From Hyphomicrobiales bacterium (GTDB lineage: Bacteria; Pseudomonadota; Alphaproteobacteria; Rhizobiales; Xanthobacteraceae), in the NCBI GenBank assembly GCA_009377755.1, contig WHTM01000005.1:62001-126000 (forward strand): a stretch of DNA of 64,000 nucleotides, in the 5' to 3' direction. The position numbers were made by a program, and so were the translations under genes. The first letter of the stretch is position 1, and each line of letters starts with the position of its first letter. The notes beneath the pieces are model-generated. The model saw only the letters and a program-made list of their open reading frames with translations, was not told the DNA's origin and did no database searches. Positions 1-8,343 of the stretch are shown here, piece after piece.

Positions 1-57
1 CGACTGCGCTGTCGAAGATCTTATGCATTTCCAAAGTTCCCGGCTTTGGAGAAGTTC

Positions 58-82
58 GGAGGCGGCGCGGCCCGCCGCCTCC
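58..82. other. Stem-loop downstream of urtA
   Basis: A 9-bp inverted repeat, GGAGGCGGC and GCCGCCTCC, with a 7-base loop lies just past the urtA stop codon. No T-run follows on the minus strand, so it is a processing or stability hairpin, or a weak terminator, rather than a canonical intrinsic terminator. Confidence 0.4.
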
Positions 83-97
83 GCAGCCAGCGAGGTA

Positions 98-1411
98 TTA
101 CGTGCCCTGTCCGCCGCACTTCTTGGTGACGGTGTTGTAGTTGCCGCACCTCAGCGTCACCCAGTCGCCGATCAGATCCTTCGAGCCCGGCAGTTCCTTC
201 GACCACGCATCGCCAGGAACGAGGCCTTCCGTCTTCCACACCACGTCGAACTGGCCGTCGGCCTTGATCTCGCCGATGAACACCGGCTTGGTGATGTGGT
301 GGTTCGGGAGCATCTTCGACATGCCGCCGGTGAGGTTCGGGGCCTCGATGCCGGGCAACGCGTCGATCACCTTGTCGGGATCGGTTGACTTCACCGTCTC
401 GACCGCCTTCACCCACATGGCGAAGCCGACGACGTGCGCTTCCATCGGATCGTTGGAGACGCGCTTCGAGTTCTTCGTGAAGCCTTTCCACTTCTTGATG
501 AACTCAGCGTTCGCCGGGGTCTTGATCGACTCGAAGTAGTTCCAGGCGGCGAGATGGCCAAGCAGCGGCTTGGTGTCGATGCCGGCGAGCTCTTCCTCAC
601 CGACGGAGAACGCCACCACCGGGATGTCGGTCGCCTTGATGCCCTGGTTGCCCAACTCCTTGTAGAACGGCACGTTGGCGTCGCCGTTGATCGTGGAGAC
701 GACAGCCGTCTTCTTCCCCGCCGAGCCGAACTTCTTGATGTCGGCGACGATGGTCTGCCAATCGGAATGTCCGAACGGCGTGTAGTTGATCATGATGTCG
801 GACGCCGCGACGCCCTTGGACTTGAGATAGGCTTCGAGAATCTTGTTGGTGGTGCGCGGATAGACGTAGTCGGTGCCGGCCAGCACCCAGCGCTGCACCT
901 TCTCTTCCTTGGCGAGATAGTCCACCGCAGGGATCGCCTGCTGGTTCGGCGCGGCACCGGTGTAGAACACGTTGCGCTCGCTCTCCTCGCCCTCGTACTG
1001 CACCGGATAGAACAGGATCGAGTTGAGCTCCTTGAACACCGGGAGTACCGACTTGCGCGACACCGATGTCCAGCAGCCGAATACGACCGAGACCTTGTCC
1101 TTGGTGATCAGCTCGCGTGCCTTCTCGGCAAACAGCGGCCAGTTCGAGGCCGGATCGACGACGACCGCTTCGAGCTTCTTGCCGAGCACGCCGCCCTTCT
1201 TGTTCTGCTCGTCGATCAGCATCAGCATCACGTCCTTCAGCGTCGTCTCGCTGATGGCCATGGTGCCGGAGAGCGAATGCAGAATGCCAATCTTGATCGT
1301 CTCCTGCGCCTTGGCGGGGGATGCCAGGGCCAGTCCGAGAGCCAGGCCCGCTGTCGCTGCAAGCCACTGGCGTCGATTCGGTCGCGCAGCGACCGCACTT
1401 GGTTTGAACAT
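98..1411 (-). CDS. urtA: Urea ABC transporter substrate-binding protein UrtA
   Basis: This is a periplasmic binding protein of the branched-chain-amino-acid-type family that delivers urea to the UrtBCDE importer. The 437-aa product opens with a twin-arginine-like signal (NRRQWLA, residues 12-18) and a likely cut after AKA at residue 35. The mature part starts TIKIGILHSLSGTMAISE, typical of UrtA. The ATG at 1411 is preceded by AGAGGA; longer readings upstream lack a ribosome site and would bury the signal peptide. urtB and the remaining genes would lie beyond the left edge. A perfect sigma-54 promoter sits about 63 bases upstream, so expression under nitrogen control is likely. Urea is inferred from family resemblance; an amide substrate is the main alternative. 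Confidence 0.9.
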   Translation of the reverse strand: MFKPSAVAARPNRRQWLAATAGLALGLALASPAKAQETIKIGILHSLSGTMAISETTLKDVMLMLIDEQNKKGGVLGKKLEAVVVDPASNWPLFAEKARELITKDKVSVVFGCWTSVSRKSVLPVFKELNSILFYPVQYEGEESERNVFYTGAAPNQQAIPAVDYLAKEEKVQRWVLAGTDYVYPRTTNKILEAYLKSKGVAASDIMINYTPFGHSDWQTIVADIKKFGSAGKKTAVVSTINGDANVPFYKELGNQGIKATDIPVVAFSVGEEELAGIDTKPLLGHLAAWNYFESIKTPANAEFIKKWKGFTKNSKRVSNDPMEAHVVGFAMWVKAVETVKSTDPDKVIDALPGIEAPNLTGGMSKMLPNHHITKPVFIGEIKADGQFDVVWKTEGLVPGDAWSKELPGSKDLIGDWVTLRCGNYNTVTKKCGGQGT

Positions 1412-1473
1412 CGGGGGAATCCTCTCGTTGACGCGCGCAACCGGCCCGGTGCCGGATCGCTGGCAACGATTTC

Positions 1474-1488
1474 GCAAGGACTGTGCCA
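1474..1488 (-). promoter_or_regulatory. Sigma-54 (-24/-12) promoter of urtA
   Basis: On the minus strand the sequence is TGGCACAGTCCTTGC, an exact match to the RpoN consensus TGGCAC-N5-TTGC. It points at urtA, and a start about 12 bases downstream would leave a leader of roughly 50 nt before the ATG. RpoN control of urea uptake fits nitrogen regulation. Confidence 0.8.
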
Positions 1489-1646
1489 GAGACGGCGGGG
1501 CCGGCTGACGCCCTCTCCGGGATAACCAAGCCGTTGCTGCAGCGCGAAAATCCTTAATGGAGACAAGGGGCGATAGCCGGGAACAAACCCCGGCTGCGCA
1601 ACACTGAAGGCTGCCCCATTCAAAAATTAGGCACATTCCGAGAGAA

Positions 1647-1663
1647 TGCACCATAAATAGGCA
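1647..1663. promoter_or_regulatory. NtrC-like enhancer site
   Basis: TGCACCATAAATAGGCA has the 17-bp layout of NtrC sites (TGCACC-N5-GGTGCA), with one perfect half and a 3-of-6 match in the other. It lies about 160 bp upstream of the -24 element, a usual enhancer distance. The assignment rests on position and the half-site. Confidence 0.45.
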
Positions 1664-1858
1664 GATACTGATCGCCGTCCGTTTCTGGCCCGAAATGCGC
1701 CCAAATACGCCACATGGCAGCTACGCCGCCGCAACCGTTGCGTTCGGAGTGTGCGCGGGCGATGGTGCCGGCTCAGTGCTTGACCACCCCGCGACCGCGG
1801 CGCGGACGACATCGTGGCCAGCCGGCGGACCAGCCGGGCAGGCTCCGCACCACGCGAC

Positions 1859-3433
1859 ATGCAGGACCGGACCCCGATCGATCCCGACAGGCCTCCCGGC
1901 GCAGCGAGCGCCGCCCTGCTCGCGCCGCTTCCGCATGCGGAGGTCCGCAAGATTTTCTTCGGCTTGATGCTCGGCATGTTCCTGGCGGCGATTAATCAGA
2001 CCATCGTCGCCACCGCCCTGCCGACCATCGGCCGCGACTTCGCCGACTTCGAGAATCTGCCCTGGATCGTCACCTCGTTCCTGCTGACCTCGACGGCGGC
2101 GGCACCGCTCTACGGCAAGCTCAGCGACATCCACGGCCGGCGCAAGATGATGCTCACGGCGATCGGCATCTTCACGCTCGGGTCGATCGCCTGCGCGCTG
2201 GCGCCGAACATGCTCAGCCTGATCCTTGGCCGCGCGCTGCAAGGCGCCGGCGGCGGCGCGATCTTTCCGGTGGCCCAGAGCGTGATCGCCGACATCGTCG
2301 CGCCGCGCGAGCGCGGGCGCTATCAGACCTACACCGGGATCGTATGGGTCAGTGCCGGCGTCGGCGGGCCGGTGCTGGGCGGCATCTTCACCGAGTATTT
2401 CCACTGGTCGTTGATCTTCTGGTTCAACGTCCCGCTCGGCCTGATCGCCGCGTGGCTTGCCTATGTGCAGCTCAAGCGGCTGCCGCGCCACGACCGCAAG
2501 CACAAGCTCGACGTGCTCGGCGCCGCGCTGATGATGGCGGCGGCGATCCCGATGCTGCTCGCGCTGACCTGGGGCGGCGCGCGCTATCCGTGGCTGTCGT
2601 GGAGCATCGGATCGCTGTTCACCGGTGCCGTGGTGCTCTGGGTTCTGTTCGCATGGCGGGTGAGCACCGCCCCGGAGCCGTTTCTGCCGATCCCGGTTCT
2701 GGCCAATCCGGTGGTACGCTGGGGAATTCTGGCCACCACCTGCGCGATGGGGACATCGATCGCGCTGACGATCTATGTTCCGCTCTACTACGAGGTGGTG
2801 CATCGGCTCTCGGCCAGCGACTCCGGCTTAGCGCTGATCACCATCGTGGTGATGACCACGCCCGGCTCAATCTTCGCCGGCCGCATCATGATGTACCGCA
2901 CGCACTACAAGTGGGTCCCAATGCTGTTCCTGAGCTTCGGCATCGCCGCCCTGCTGGGAATCGCCTGGAATCCAAAGATGCCGGTGCTCGGTGTGGTGGC
3001 CCTGCTGGCGGTGGTCGGCATCGCGATCGGTAGCTGTTATCCGGTCGGCACGGTTTCGGTGCAGAATGCTGTTGCAAGGCATCAGGTCGGCATCGCCATG
3101 GGCGCCATGAACTTCTTCCGCTCGCTTGGCGCGGCGCTGCTGGTGGCCATCATGGGCGCGATCGTGCTCGCCGGCTTCGGCGCGGCGCCGCAACGCGGAT
3201 CGGTATCGGGTGATTTCGCCGCGACGCTCAGCCGTCTCGGCATCGATCTGTCGTCCGTCTTCAGCTGGGTGTTCGTGGTGGCGGCAGCGAGCCTTGCACT
3301 CGGGATTTTTTCTTTCGTCATGATGGAGGAGAAGCCGCTGCGCGGCCCAACCAGCCCCACCACGTCGACCGGCGCGGTCACCGCCAATCCCGGCGCCGCC
3401 ACGCCGGCGCCCTCGCCTACCCCAGCCGAATGA
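1859..3433 (+). CDS. MFS multidrug-type exporter, DHA2 (14-TM) family
   Basis: This inner-membrane proton-coupled exporter of 524 aa belongs to the EmrB/QacA group. A short cytoplasmic N-terminus leads to TM1 with the family segment MFLAAINQTIVATALPTIG; the loop between TM2 and TM3 carries motif A (GKLSDIHGRRKMM), and about 14 hydrophobic segments follow. The C-terminal tail, after VMMEEKPL, is proline- and threonine-rich and probably disordered. ATG at 1859 was chosen because the upstream alternative at 1814 only adds an Arg-rich stretch. No partner membrane-fusion gene is adjacent, so it probably works alone. The substrate cannot be read from sequence. Confidence 0.85.
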   Translation: MQDRTPIDPDRPPGAASAALLAPLPHAEVRKIFFGLMLGMFLAAINQTIVATALPTIGRDFADFENLPWIVTSFLLTSTAAAPLYGKLSDIHGRRKMMLTAIGIFTLGSIACALAPNMLSLILGRALQGAGGGAIFPVAQSVIADIVAPRERGRYQTYTGIVWVSAGVGGPVLGGIFTEYFHWSLIFWFNVPLGLIAAWLAYVQLKRLPRHDRKHKLDVLGAALMMAAAIPMLLALTWGGARYPWLSWSIGSLFTGAVVLWVLFAWRVSTAPEPFLPIPVLANPVVRWGILATTCAMGTSIALTIYVPLYYEVVHRLSASDSGLALITIVVMTTPGSIFAGRIMMYRTHYKWVPMLFLSFGIAALLGIAWNPKMPVLGVVALLAVVGIAIGSCYPVGTVSVQNAVARHQVGIAMGAMNFFRSLGAALLVAIMGAIVLAGFGAAPQRGSVSGDFAATLSRLGIDLSSVFSWVFVVAAASLALGIFSFVMMEEKPLRGPTSPTTSTGAVTANPGAATPAPSPTPAE

Positions 3434-3518
3434 GTATCTTCATGATCCGCAAAAGTGGGAGCCGGTTCTGCGGTAGAATCATGCGCTAACAAAAGCAAGT
3501 GCATCGTGGAGTTGTGCG

Positions 3519-4529
3519 TTGAAAGCCATCGTCATCCATGAATTCGGCCCGCCGTCGGTGATGCGACTCGAGGATGTGCCGACGCCCGAGCCCGGTCCCG
3601 GTGAGGTGTTGATCGCGGTGCATGCGGTCTCGGTCAACCGCACGCTCGATCTGGTGGTGCGCGCCGGCAAGTACGCGCGGCGCGTCAGCCTGCCGCACGT
3701 ACTCGGCGTCGATCCGTCCGGCGTCATCGCCAAGGTCGGCCCAGGCGTGACCGACCGAAAGGTGGGCGACCGCGTGACCGCCATGATCCGAGTCAGCGAA
3801 GCGACACCGACCAACGCGCCGAAGCTGCTCGGCGTCAACGTGTGGGGCGGCTATGCCGAGTACGTCAAGGTGCCGGCGCAGAACGCGCGGCCGGTGCCCA
3901 ACGCCGTCGACTTCGCCACCGCCACCGTCGTCGCCCGGCACGCGCCGACGGCGTTCCACCTGCTGCGCGACCACGCGCGGCTCAAGGACGGCGAATGGAT
4001 GTTGGTGATGGGCGCGGCGGGTGGCCTCGGCAGCGCCGGCGTGCAGGCGGCGAAATACCTCGGAGCCAAGGTGATCGCGGCCGCCGGCGCCGATGCGCGC
4101 GTGCAGGCGGCGATCGATCTCGGCGCCGATGCGGGCGTGAACTATCGTGCGCAGGATCTCACCACCGAGGTGCTGCGCATCACCGGCGGGAGCGGGGTCA
4201 ATGTGGTGTTCGAGAACGTCGGCGACCCGGATTTGTTCGGTAAAGCCTTCGCTGCGCTGGCGCGCTATGGGCGGCTGGTGACGGCAGGCGGGCATGCGGG
4301 TGGTGTGGTACCGCTCGACGTTAACCGGCTCTATCTCAACCAGATTACCGTCATGGGGGTAACCGGCGAGACGCCGGAGGACGTCGACATGAGCCTCAAG
4401 GCCGCCGCCGAGGGCCGCCTCAAGGCGCTGATCGAATGCGTGCTGCCGCTGGCGGAGGCGCAGCGGGCGCATGCGCTGGTGGCAGACCGGACCATCATCG
4501 GAAAGGTCGTGCTCGATCCCAGGCAGTGA
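3519..4529 (+). CDS. Quinone-oxidoreductase-like (MDR superfamily) alcohol dehydrogenase
   Basis: The product is a 336-aa soluble NAD(P)H-dependent medium-chain dehydrogenase of the zeta-crystallin/QOR type. The N-terminal GroES-like domain (MKAIVIHEFGPPSVMRLEDV, then VLGVDPSGVIAKVG) is followed by a Rossmann domain with GAAGGLGSAGVQAAKYLGA near residues 167-185. The catalytic-zinc Cys/His ligands of true alcohol dehydrogenases are not evident, which favours a quinone or enone reductase. The start codon is TTG at 3519, preceded by GTGGAG. It could be co-transcribed with the VOC gene about 170 bp downstream, but a palindromic repeat lies between them. The substrate is unknown. Confidence 0.8.
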   Translation: MKAIVIHEFGPPSVMRLEDVPTPEPGPGEVLIAVHAVSVNRTLDLVVRAGKYARRVSLPHVLGVDPSGVIAKVGPGVTDRKVGDRVTAMIRVSEATPTNAPKLLGVNVWGGYAEYVKVPAQNARPVPNAVDFATATVVARHAPTAFHLLRDHARLKDGEWMLVMGAAGGLGSAGVQAAKYLGAKVIAAAGADARVQAAIDLGADAGVNYRAQDLTTEVLRITGGSGVNVVFENVGDPDLFGKAFAALARYGRLVTAGGHAGGVVPLDVNRLYLNQITVMGVTGETPEDVDMSLKAAAEGRLKALIECVLPLAEAQRAHALVADRTIIGKVVLDPRQ

Positions 4530-4555
4530 TAGAATGGGCGCGACGTTCTCGCGGC

Positions 4556-4673
4556 TGTCATACCGGCCGAGCGAAGCGAGAGCCGGGACTCATGTCGCCC
4601 GGTATTGCGATCTATCGGCGGCGGCTCAGGGATATGGGTCCCGGATCGGCCCTTCGGGCCGTCCGGAATGACA
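4556..4673. repeat. Dispersed palindromic repeat, family A copy 1
   Basis: Outer arms TGTCATACCGG and CCGGAATGACA enclose inner pieces GAGCCGGGACTCAT and ATGGGTCCCGG, making a long imperfect cruciform. A second copy with the same inner arms lies at 43467-43600. It occupies most of the gap before the VOC gene and ends about 18 bases before that gene's ribosome site. Confidence 0.8.
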
Positions 4674-4699
4674 ACGGAGAGGTTGTAGGGAGGAGAAGA

Positions 4700-5593
4700 A
4701 TGATCCAAGTTCGCCGCATCGGCCACGCCACTCTTGAGACCCCGGACATCGACCGGCAGATCGAATACTTCACCGGCATCGTCGGGCTGGTGCTGGCGGA
4801 GCGCGAGAAGGATCGCGCCTTCCTGGCCAGCAAGCTTGGGCCGCTGACCGTGCAGGTGGAGCGCGGCGACGTGCCGCGCTGCGCCCGCCTCGCCTTCGAG
4901 GTGGCGCCGGACACCGACTTCGCCGCGGCCGAGCGCTTCCTCGCAGGCGAAGGCATCAAGAGCGAGCGACGCAACGACGCCAACCCCGGCGTGCGCACGA
5001 TGCTCAGCCTCAACGATCCGAACGGCGTCGCGATTGACCTGTTTCCCGAATGGACGCCGCTGGCGCTTGGCAAGGAGGCACGCGGCATCGGTGTGTTGAA
5101 GCTCGGCCACCTCGCGCACGTGGTCGAAGACCCGCGCAAGCTCGCCGACTTCTACTGCCGGATTCTCGGCTTCCGCGTCTCCGACTGGATCGAAGACTGG
5201 TTCGTGTTCCTGCGCTGCGGCGCGGATCATCACACCGTCAACTTCGTCGTTGGCAAGCAAGTCAAGATGCACCACATGGCCTTCGAGTTGAAGGACTGGG
5301 CGCATCTGCAGACCGCGTGCGAGGTATTCGGCCAGCGGCGTATCCCAATCATCTGGGGGCCAGGCCGCCACACCGCGGGCCACAATCTCTTCACCTACCA
5401 TCGCAATCCAGATGACCAGATCGTGGAGTTGTTCGCGGAGCTCGACCTGATGAAGGACGAGAGCCTCGGCTATTTCGAGCCGAAGCCATGGCATCGCGAC
5501 CATCCGCAGCGCCCGAAGGTCTGGCAGGGGAGCGAGGGCGGCGTGATCTGGGGCCCGCCGCCGACGCCGGACTACGTTCGGCAAAGGCAGTGA
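4700..5593 (+). CDS. Two-domain VOC protein (extradiol-dioxygenase-like)
   Basis: This 297-aa soluble protein has two vicinal-oxygen-chelate modules. The first begins IGHATLETPDIDRQIEYFTG, the second near residue 134 with LGHLAHVVEDPRKLADFYC. The second module holds candidate metal ligands: His in LGHLAHV, His in MHHMAFEL, and Glu in QIVELFAEL. This is the layout of catechol 2,3-dioxygenases, so Fe(II)-dependent ring cleavage is likely, though the substrate is unknown. AGGAG lies directly before the ATG at 4700. Its upstream neighbour is a QOR-like reductase, which would suit a small aromatic-degradation pair. Glyoxalase or fosfomycin-resistance-type activity is less likely, since those proteins have one or more compact modules. 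Confidence 0.8.
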   Translation: MIQVRRIGHATLETPDIDRQIEYFTGIVGLVLAEREKDRAFLASKLGPLTVQVERGDVPRCARLAFEVAPDTDFAAAERFLAGEGIKSERRNDANPGVRTMLSLNDPNGVAIDLFPEWTPLALGKEARGIGVLKLGHLAHVVEDPRKLADFYCRILGFRVSDWIEDWFVFLRCGADHHTVNFVVGKQVKMHHMAFELKDWAHLQTACEVFGQRRIPIIWGPGRHTAGHNLFTYHRNPDDQIVELFAELDLMKDESLGYFEPKPWHRDHPQRPKVWQGSEGGVIWGPPPTPDYVRQRQ

Positions 5594-5617
5594 TCTGATA
5601 TGCGCGGCCTCTCCCGG

Positions 5618-5720
5618 CCTCATCCTGAGGAGCGCTCGAAGAGTGCGTCTCGAAGGACGAGGCCGCCACGGTGGCCGCCCGATCCTTCGAGACGGCGCTT
5701 CGCGCCCCCTCAGGATGAGG
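5618..5720. repeat. Dispersed palindromic repeat, family C
   Basis: Perfect 13-bp terminal arms CCTCATCCTGAGG and CCTCAGGATGAGG enclose a second nested pair (CGAAGGACGAGG region and ATCCTTCGAGACGGCGC). The element lies between the convergent VOC gene and the 51-aa frame, so it may also serve as a bidirectional transcript end. Confidence 0.8.
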
Positions 5721-5726
5721 GCGGAA

Positions 5727-5882
5727 TTACTTCTTTGCTGATGGGCACGGCGCGCCGCAGGGCGCACAGGCGCCGGGGAAGTCTTCCGGCGATTTCGCCC
5801 GGCCGCTCGAAGGACTCGTCAGGTGATCGGTGACGAGTGCCGCGAAGGCGAGCACGAGCACGATCGCGTAGACCGCGCGCAT
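5727..5882 (-). CDS. Small membrane or exported protein with C-terminal cysteines
   Basis: This is a 51-aa product I do not recognise. Residues 1-19 (MRAVYAIVLVLAFAALVTD) form one hydrophobic helix or signal anchor, and the tail contains CAPCGAPCPSAKK, with three closely spaced Cys. The ATG lies 4 bases after the YeeE/YedE stop codon on the same strand, so it is probably the last gene of the sulfur-transport unit, and the cysteines would suit handling of sulfur or metal. It ends only 6 bases from a palindromic repeat. Against it: small size, and I cannot check for conservation. Confidence 0.45.
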   Translation of the reverse strand: MRAVYAIVLVLAFAALVTDHLTSPSSGRAKSPEDFPGACAPCGAPCPSAKK

Positions 5883-5886
5883 AGTG

Positions 5887-7038
5887 TTAATCCCGCGACA
5901 GGCCGAACCACGGCCGCAGGGTGATGCCGGCATAACTGCCGACGAAGGCCGCCCCCAGCCAAATCCAGCCGTGCAGCGAGCCCGACGCGACGCCGCCGAC
6001 GAAGGCACCGATGTTGCAGCCGAAGCCGATGCGCGCGCCCCAGCCCATCAAGAGGCCGCCGATCGTGGCGGCGAGCAGCGACTTTGCCGGCGGCCAGGCG
6101 GTGCGGGCGAATGGGCGCGTCGCGGCGGCCGCCGCCATCGCGCCGAAGATCATGCCGAGGTCGGTGAGGCTCGACGTGTCGGAGAGGATCGAGTCGCCGA
6201 GCGCGCGTTTCGGCCCGGCCCATTGCCAGAATTCGGCCTGCGAGAAATCGAAGCCGAGCGCGCCTGCGATCTTGGCGCCCCAAACCGTGAAACCGAACGT
6301 CACGCTCCATGGATGCCCGCCGGCAAGGAACACGGCGATCGACAACAGTCCGACCAGAATGCCGCCGATCACCAGCGCGCGGCGAGGCTGGAAGGCCGAG
6401 CCTTTGCGGCGCGCCACGCCGACCACGATTGCGGCTGCGACCGCAAGGCTCGCCAGCGTCGCGGCGAGCCCACCCCACGACCCGAGATAGTCCGCCGCCA
6501 GGATCGGATCGATGCCGCCGAGCGCCAGGAAGGCCGGCAGATGCAGGCTGCCGACGACGCTGCCGACGATGAAGCAGGCGAGCGTGATCAGCATGCGCCC
6601 GGAGCCGCCGCCGGCGGTGTAGAGCGTACCGGAGCCGCAGCCGTTGGCGAGCTGCATGCCGACGCCGAACACGCAGGCGCCGATGATCAGCGACGGTCCG
6701 AGCGGCGCGATGGCACCGCCGTATCCCGGCAGCAGCGCCGCGGTCGGCACAATCACGACCGCCGCGATCGCGATCACCAGCAGCCCGGCGAGCAGGCCGC
6801 CGGCCTCGCCGTGCACCAGGAACCGCCGCCACGCGGCGGTGAAGCTGAACTCCGCCTTGAGAAACACCGCGCCGAGCCCGAAACCAAACACGAGCAGCGC
6901 AGCGGACGCCGGCTGGCCGTCCAGCAGCACCAGCGCGATCAGCAGCACCGTCGCCGCGACGGCGGCGGCGAGGAACGGCCAATCGAAGCGCGGCGCGGCT
7001 CCGGCCGCGCCGGTGGTGCCGAGCGTGATATCGGTCAT
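5887..7038 (-). CDS. YeeE/YedE-family (TsuA-like) sulfur compound transporter
   Basis: This 383-aa polytopic inner-membrane protein belongs to the YeeE/YedE family, whose TsuA members import thiosulfate. It has about nine or ten hydrophobic segments and the conserved cysteine loops LANGCGSGTLYTAGGG and GARIGFGCNIGAF that relay the substrate in TsuA. The ATG at 7038 follows GGAA; longer frames run into a palindromic repeat. It lies downstream of a periplasmic rhodanese on the same strand, with an Lrp-type regulator divergent, so the group looks like a thiosulfate or sulfane-sulfur uptake unit. A selenium-linked YedE is the alternative, but the selenium genes of this window are 40 kb away. Confidence 0.82.
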   Translation of the reverse strand: MTDITLGTTGAAGAAPRFDWPFLAAAVAATVLLIALVLLDGQPASAALLVFGFGLGAVFLKAEFSFTAAWRRFLVHGEAGGLLAGLLVIAIAAVVIVPTAALLPGYGGAIAPLGPSLIIGACVFGVGMQLANGCGSGTLYTAGGGSGRMLITLACFIVGSVVGSLHLPAFLALGGIDPILAADYLGSWGGLAATLASLAVAAAIVVGVARRKGSAFQPRRALVIGGILVGLLSIAVFLAGGHPWSVTFGFTVWGAKIAGALGFDFSQAEFWQWAGPKRALGDSILSDTSSLTDLGMIFGAMAAAAATRPFARTAWPPAKSLLAATIGGLLMGWGARIGFGCNIGAFVGGVASGSLHGWIWLGAAFVGSYAGITLRPWFGLSRD

Positions 7039-7048
7039 GCGGATTCCG

Positions 7049-7180
7049 CGCCGTGCCCCGGACGCGGTGCGGCACGTAGTGCTGCACCGAAGAGCCGGGG
7101 CCGTTCCAAAGTGTAACTGTGTAACGGTCCCGGTTCTGCAGCGCACCGTTGCACGCTGCGCTGCGCCCGGGACACGCGTC
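7049..7180. repeat. Dispersed palindromic repeat, family D copy 1
   Basis: The left arm CGTGCCCCGGACGCG and right arm CGCCCGGGACACG bound a cruciform with inner arms (GAGCCGGGGCCGTT and AACGGTCCCGG). The element fills almost the whole gap between the rhodanese gene and the YeeE/YedE start, ending 11 bases before the ATG. A second copy lies at 30193-30366, in the same position relative to yejB. Confidence 0.8.
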
Positions 7181-7195
7181 TGAATGCGAGCAAGA

Positions 7196-8194
7196 CTAGG
7201 AGCCCAATCCGAGCACCTTTTTCAAGTCGTCCCACTTGGTGCGCGAGGATTCGACCTTGCGTCTTGCGTCAGCGGTCCATTCGACCATCGACCCGTCATA
7301 GAGCGAGACGCTCTTGCGGCCGAGCAGTTCGTGCAGGACGAACCAGTCGGTTGCCGCCCAGTGGCCGGTATTGCAGTAGCTCACCACAGGGCCGGAGGGG
7401 ATCCCAGCCGCAAGCTTTTCCAGCTCCGCCTTCGGCTTCAGGCGATTGCCGGCTGCGTCATAGAAGCGCGCGCTGTCGACATTGAGCGCGCCGGGGAGGT
7501 GTCCATAGGCCGCCGCAGTCGGCGCCTTCTGCTTGCCGCCAAAGAACGAGGCGGGCCGCGCATCGAGCAGCGTCGCTCCGCCTGATTGCAGGACGCGCTC
7601 CACGTCCGCCACCTCGGCGAGCAGGGCCTTGTTGAACGCGACGGTAACGATCGTCGGCGACGGCGGGTTGGGCTTGGTCTCCACCGGATTGGCCGGATCG
7701 GCCTTCCACGCAGCAAAGCCGCCGTCGAGGATCGAGATGCGCTTGAGGCCGGCGATTTTGAGTGTCCAGTACACGCGCGCCGCGGAGCCGAAATCGGTGT
7801 AATGCACGCCAGCCGGCACGATGACGACGTGCTTGTCCTCGTCGATGCCGAGCTCACCGATCAGCTTCTCGAGCTGCGCCAGCGTCGGCAGCACAAGCGG
7901 AACATTGTCGCGGGTCACCCGCCAGCCGGCCTTGTCGTAGTCGCTGTGCACGGCGCCGGGGATATGGCCCTGCGCGTAGGCCGTAGCGCCACCGCCGTCG
8001 ATCGCCGAGCGGATGTCGAGAACGAACATGCTAGGGTCGCCGCGGTGCTGCTTGAGCCATTCGATGGACACCAATGGCTGGGCTTGTTCCGCCGAAGCCG
8101 GGGCCATGGGGGCCCCCACCAGGATGGCTGCGGCCAAAACCGCTGGCGTGAGCCGGGCCAGGGTGGCGATGACGAGACGAAGCGCGGTCTGCAT
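7196..8194 (-). CDS. Periplasmic two-domain sulfurtransferase (rhodanese family)
   Basis: This 332-aa exported thiosulfate or 3-mercaptopyruvate sulfurtransferase has a hydrophobic signal peptide ending near PMAPASA (residues about 31-37). The N-terminal rhodanese domain (VSIEWLKQHRGDPSMFVLDI) is inactive-type, and the C-terminal domain carries the active-site loop VSYCNTGHWA, with Cys as sulfur acceptor. The longer reading to 8314 would put a polar stretch before the signal, so ATG 8194 is preferred. It precedes the TsuA-like transporter on the same strand and is divergent from an Lrp regulator. In this setting it probably moves sulfane sulfur in the periplasm before uptake. Confidence 0.88.
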   Translation of the reverse strand: MQTALRLVIATLARLTPAVLAAAILVGAPMAPASAEQAQPLVSIEWLKQHRGDPSMFVLDIRSAIDGGGATAYAQGHIPGAVHSDYDKAGWRVTRDNVPLVLPTLAQLEKLIGELGIDEDKHVVIVPAGVHYTDFGSAARVYWTLKIAGLKRISILDGGFAAWKADPANPVETKPNPPSPTIVTVAFNKALLAEVADVERVLQSGGATLLDARPASFFGGKQKAPTAAAYGHLPGALNVDSARFYDAAGNRLKPKAELEKLAAGIPSGPVVSYCNTGHWAATDWFVLHELLGRKSVSLYDGSMVEWTADARRKVESSRTKWDDLKKVLGLGS

Positions 8195-8234
8195 GGAACA
8201 GAACTTTCTTGAGGGCTTCAGATTGCCCTTGAAA

Positions 8235-8249
8235 TAGAATATTTTTTCT
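8235..8249. promoter_or_regulatory. Candidate Lrp/AsnC-type operator
   Basis: TAGAATATTTTTTCT closely follows the Lrp consensus YAGHAWATTWTDCTR, being shifted by one base at its end, and is the only AT-rich patch in the area. It lies 41 bases from the sulfurtransferase start and about 95 from the regulator start, so it could control both divergent genes. Confidence 0.4.
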
Positions 8250-8343
8250 CTGATATGACAGGTTGTTCCGCCAAAAAGAAAAATAATTCCAAAAGGCTGG
8301 CGTGGATTAGGCAACCTCTTTCGCCGACTGGAAGGTCCGTAGC

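Larger units (their letters stand above)
1412..1858. other. Intergenic control region between urtA and the MFS gene
   Basis: This 447-base stretch separates two divergent genes. I see no convincing coding frame in it. It contains a sigma-54 promoter and an NtrC-like site for urtA, listed separately. The MFS gene has no strong recognisable promoter here. Confidence 0.6.

Noticed and set aside
4331-5767. A 478-codon antisense frame across the VOC gene
   Set aside because: It includes a palindromic repeat and lacks any recognisable motif or ribosome site.
5887-7038. YeeE/YedE as part of the selenium system
   Set aside because: It is beside a thiosulfate-type sulfurtransferase and 40 kb from the selD operon, so sulfur uptake is the simpler reading.
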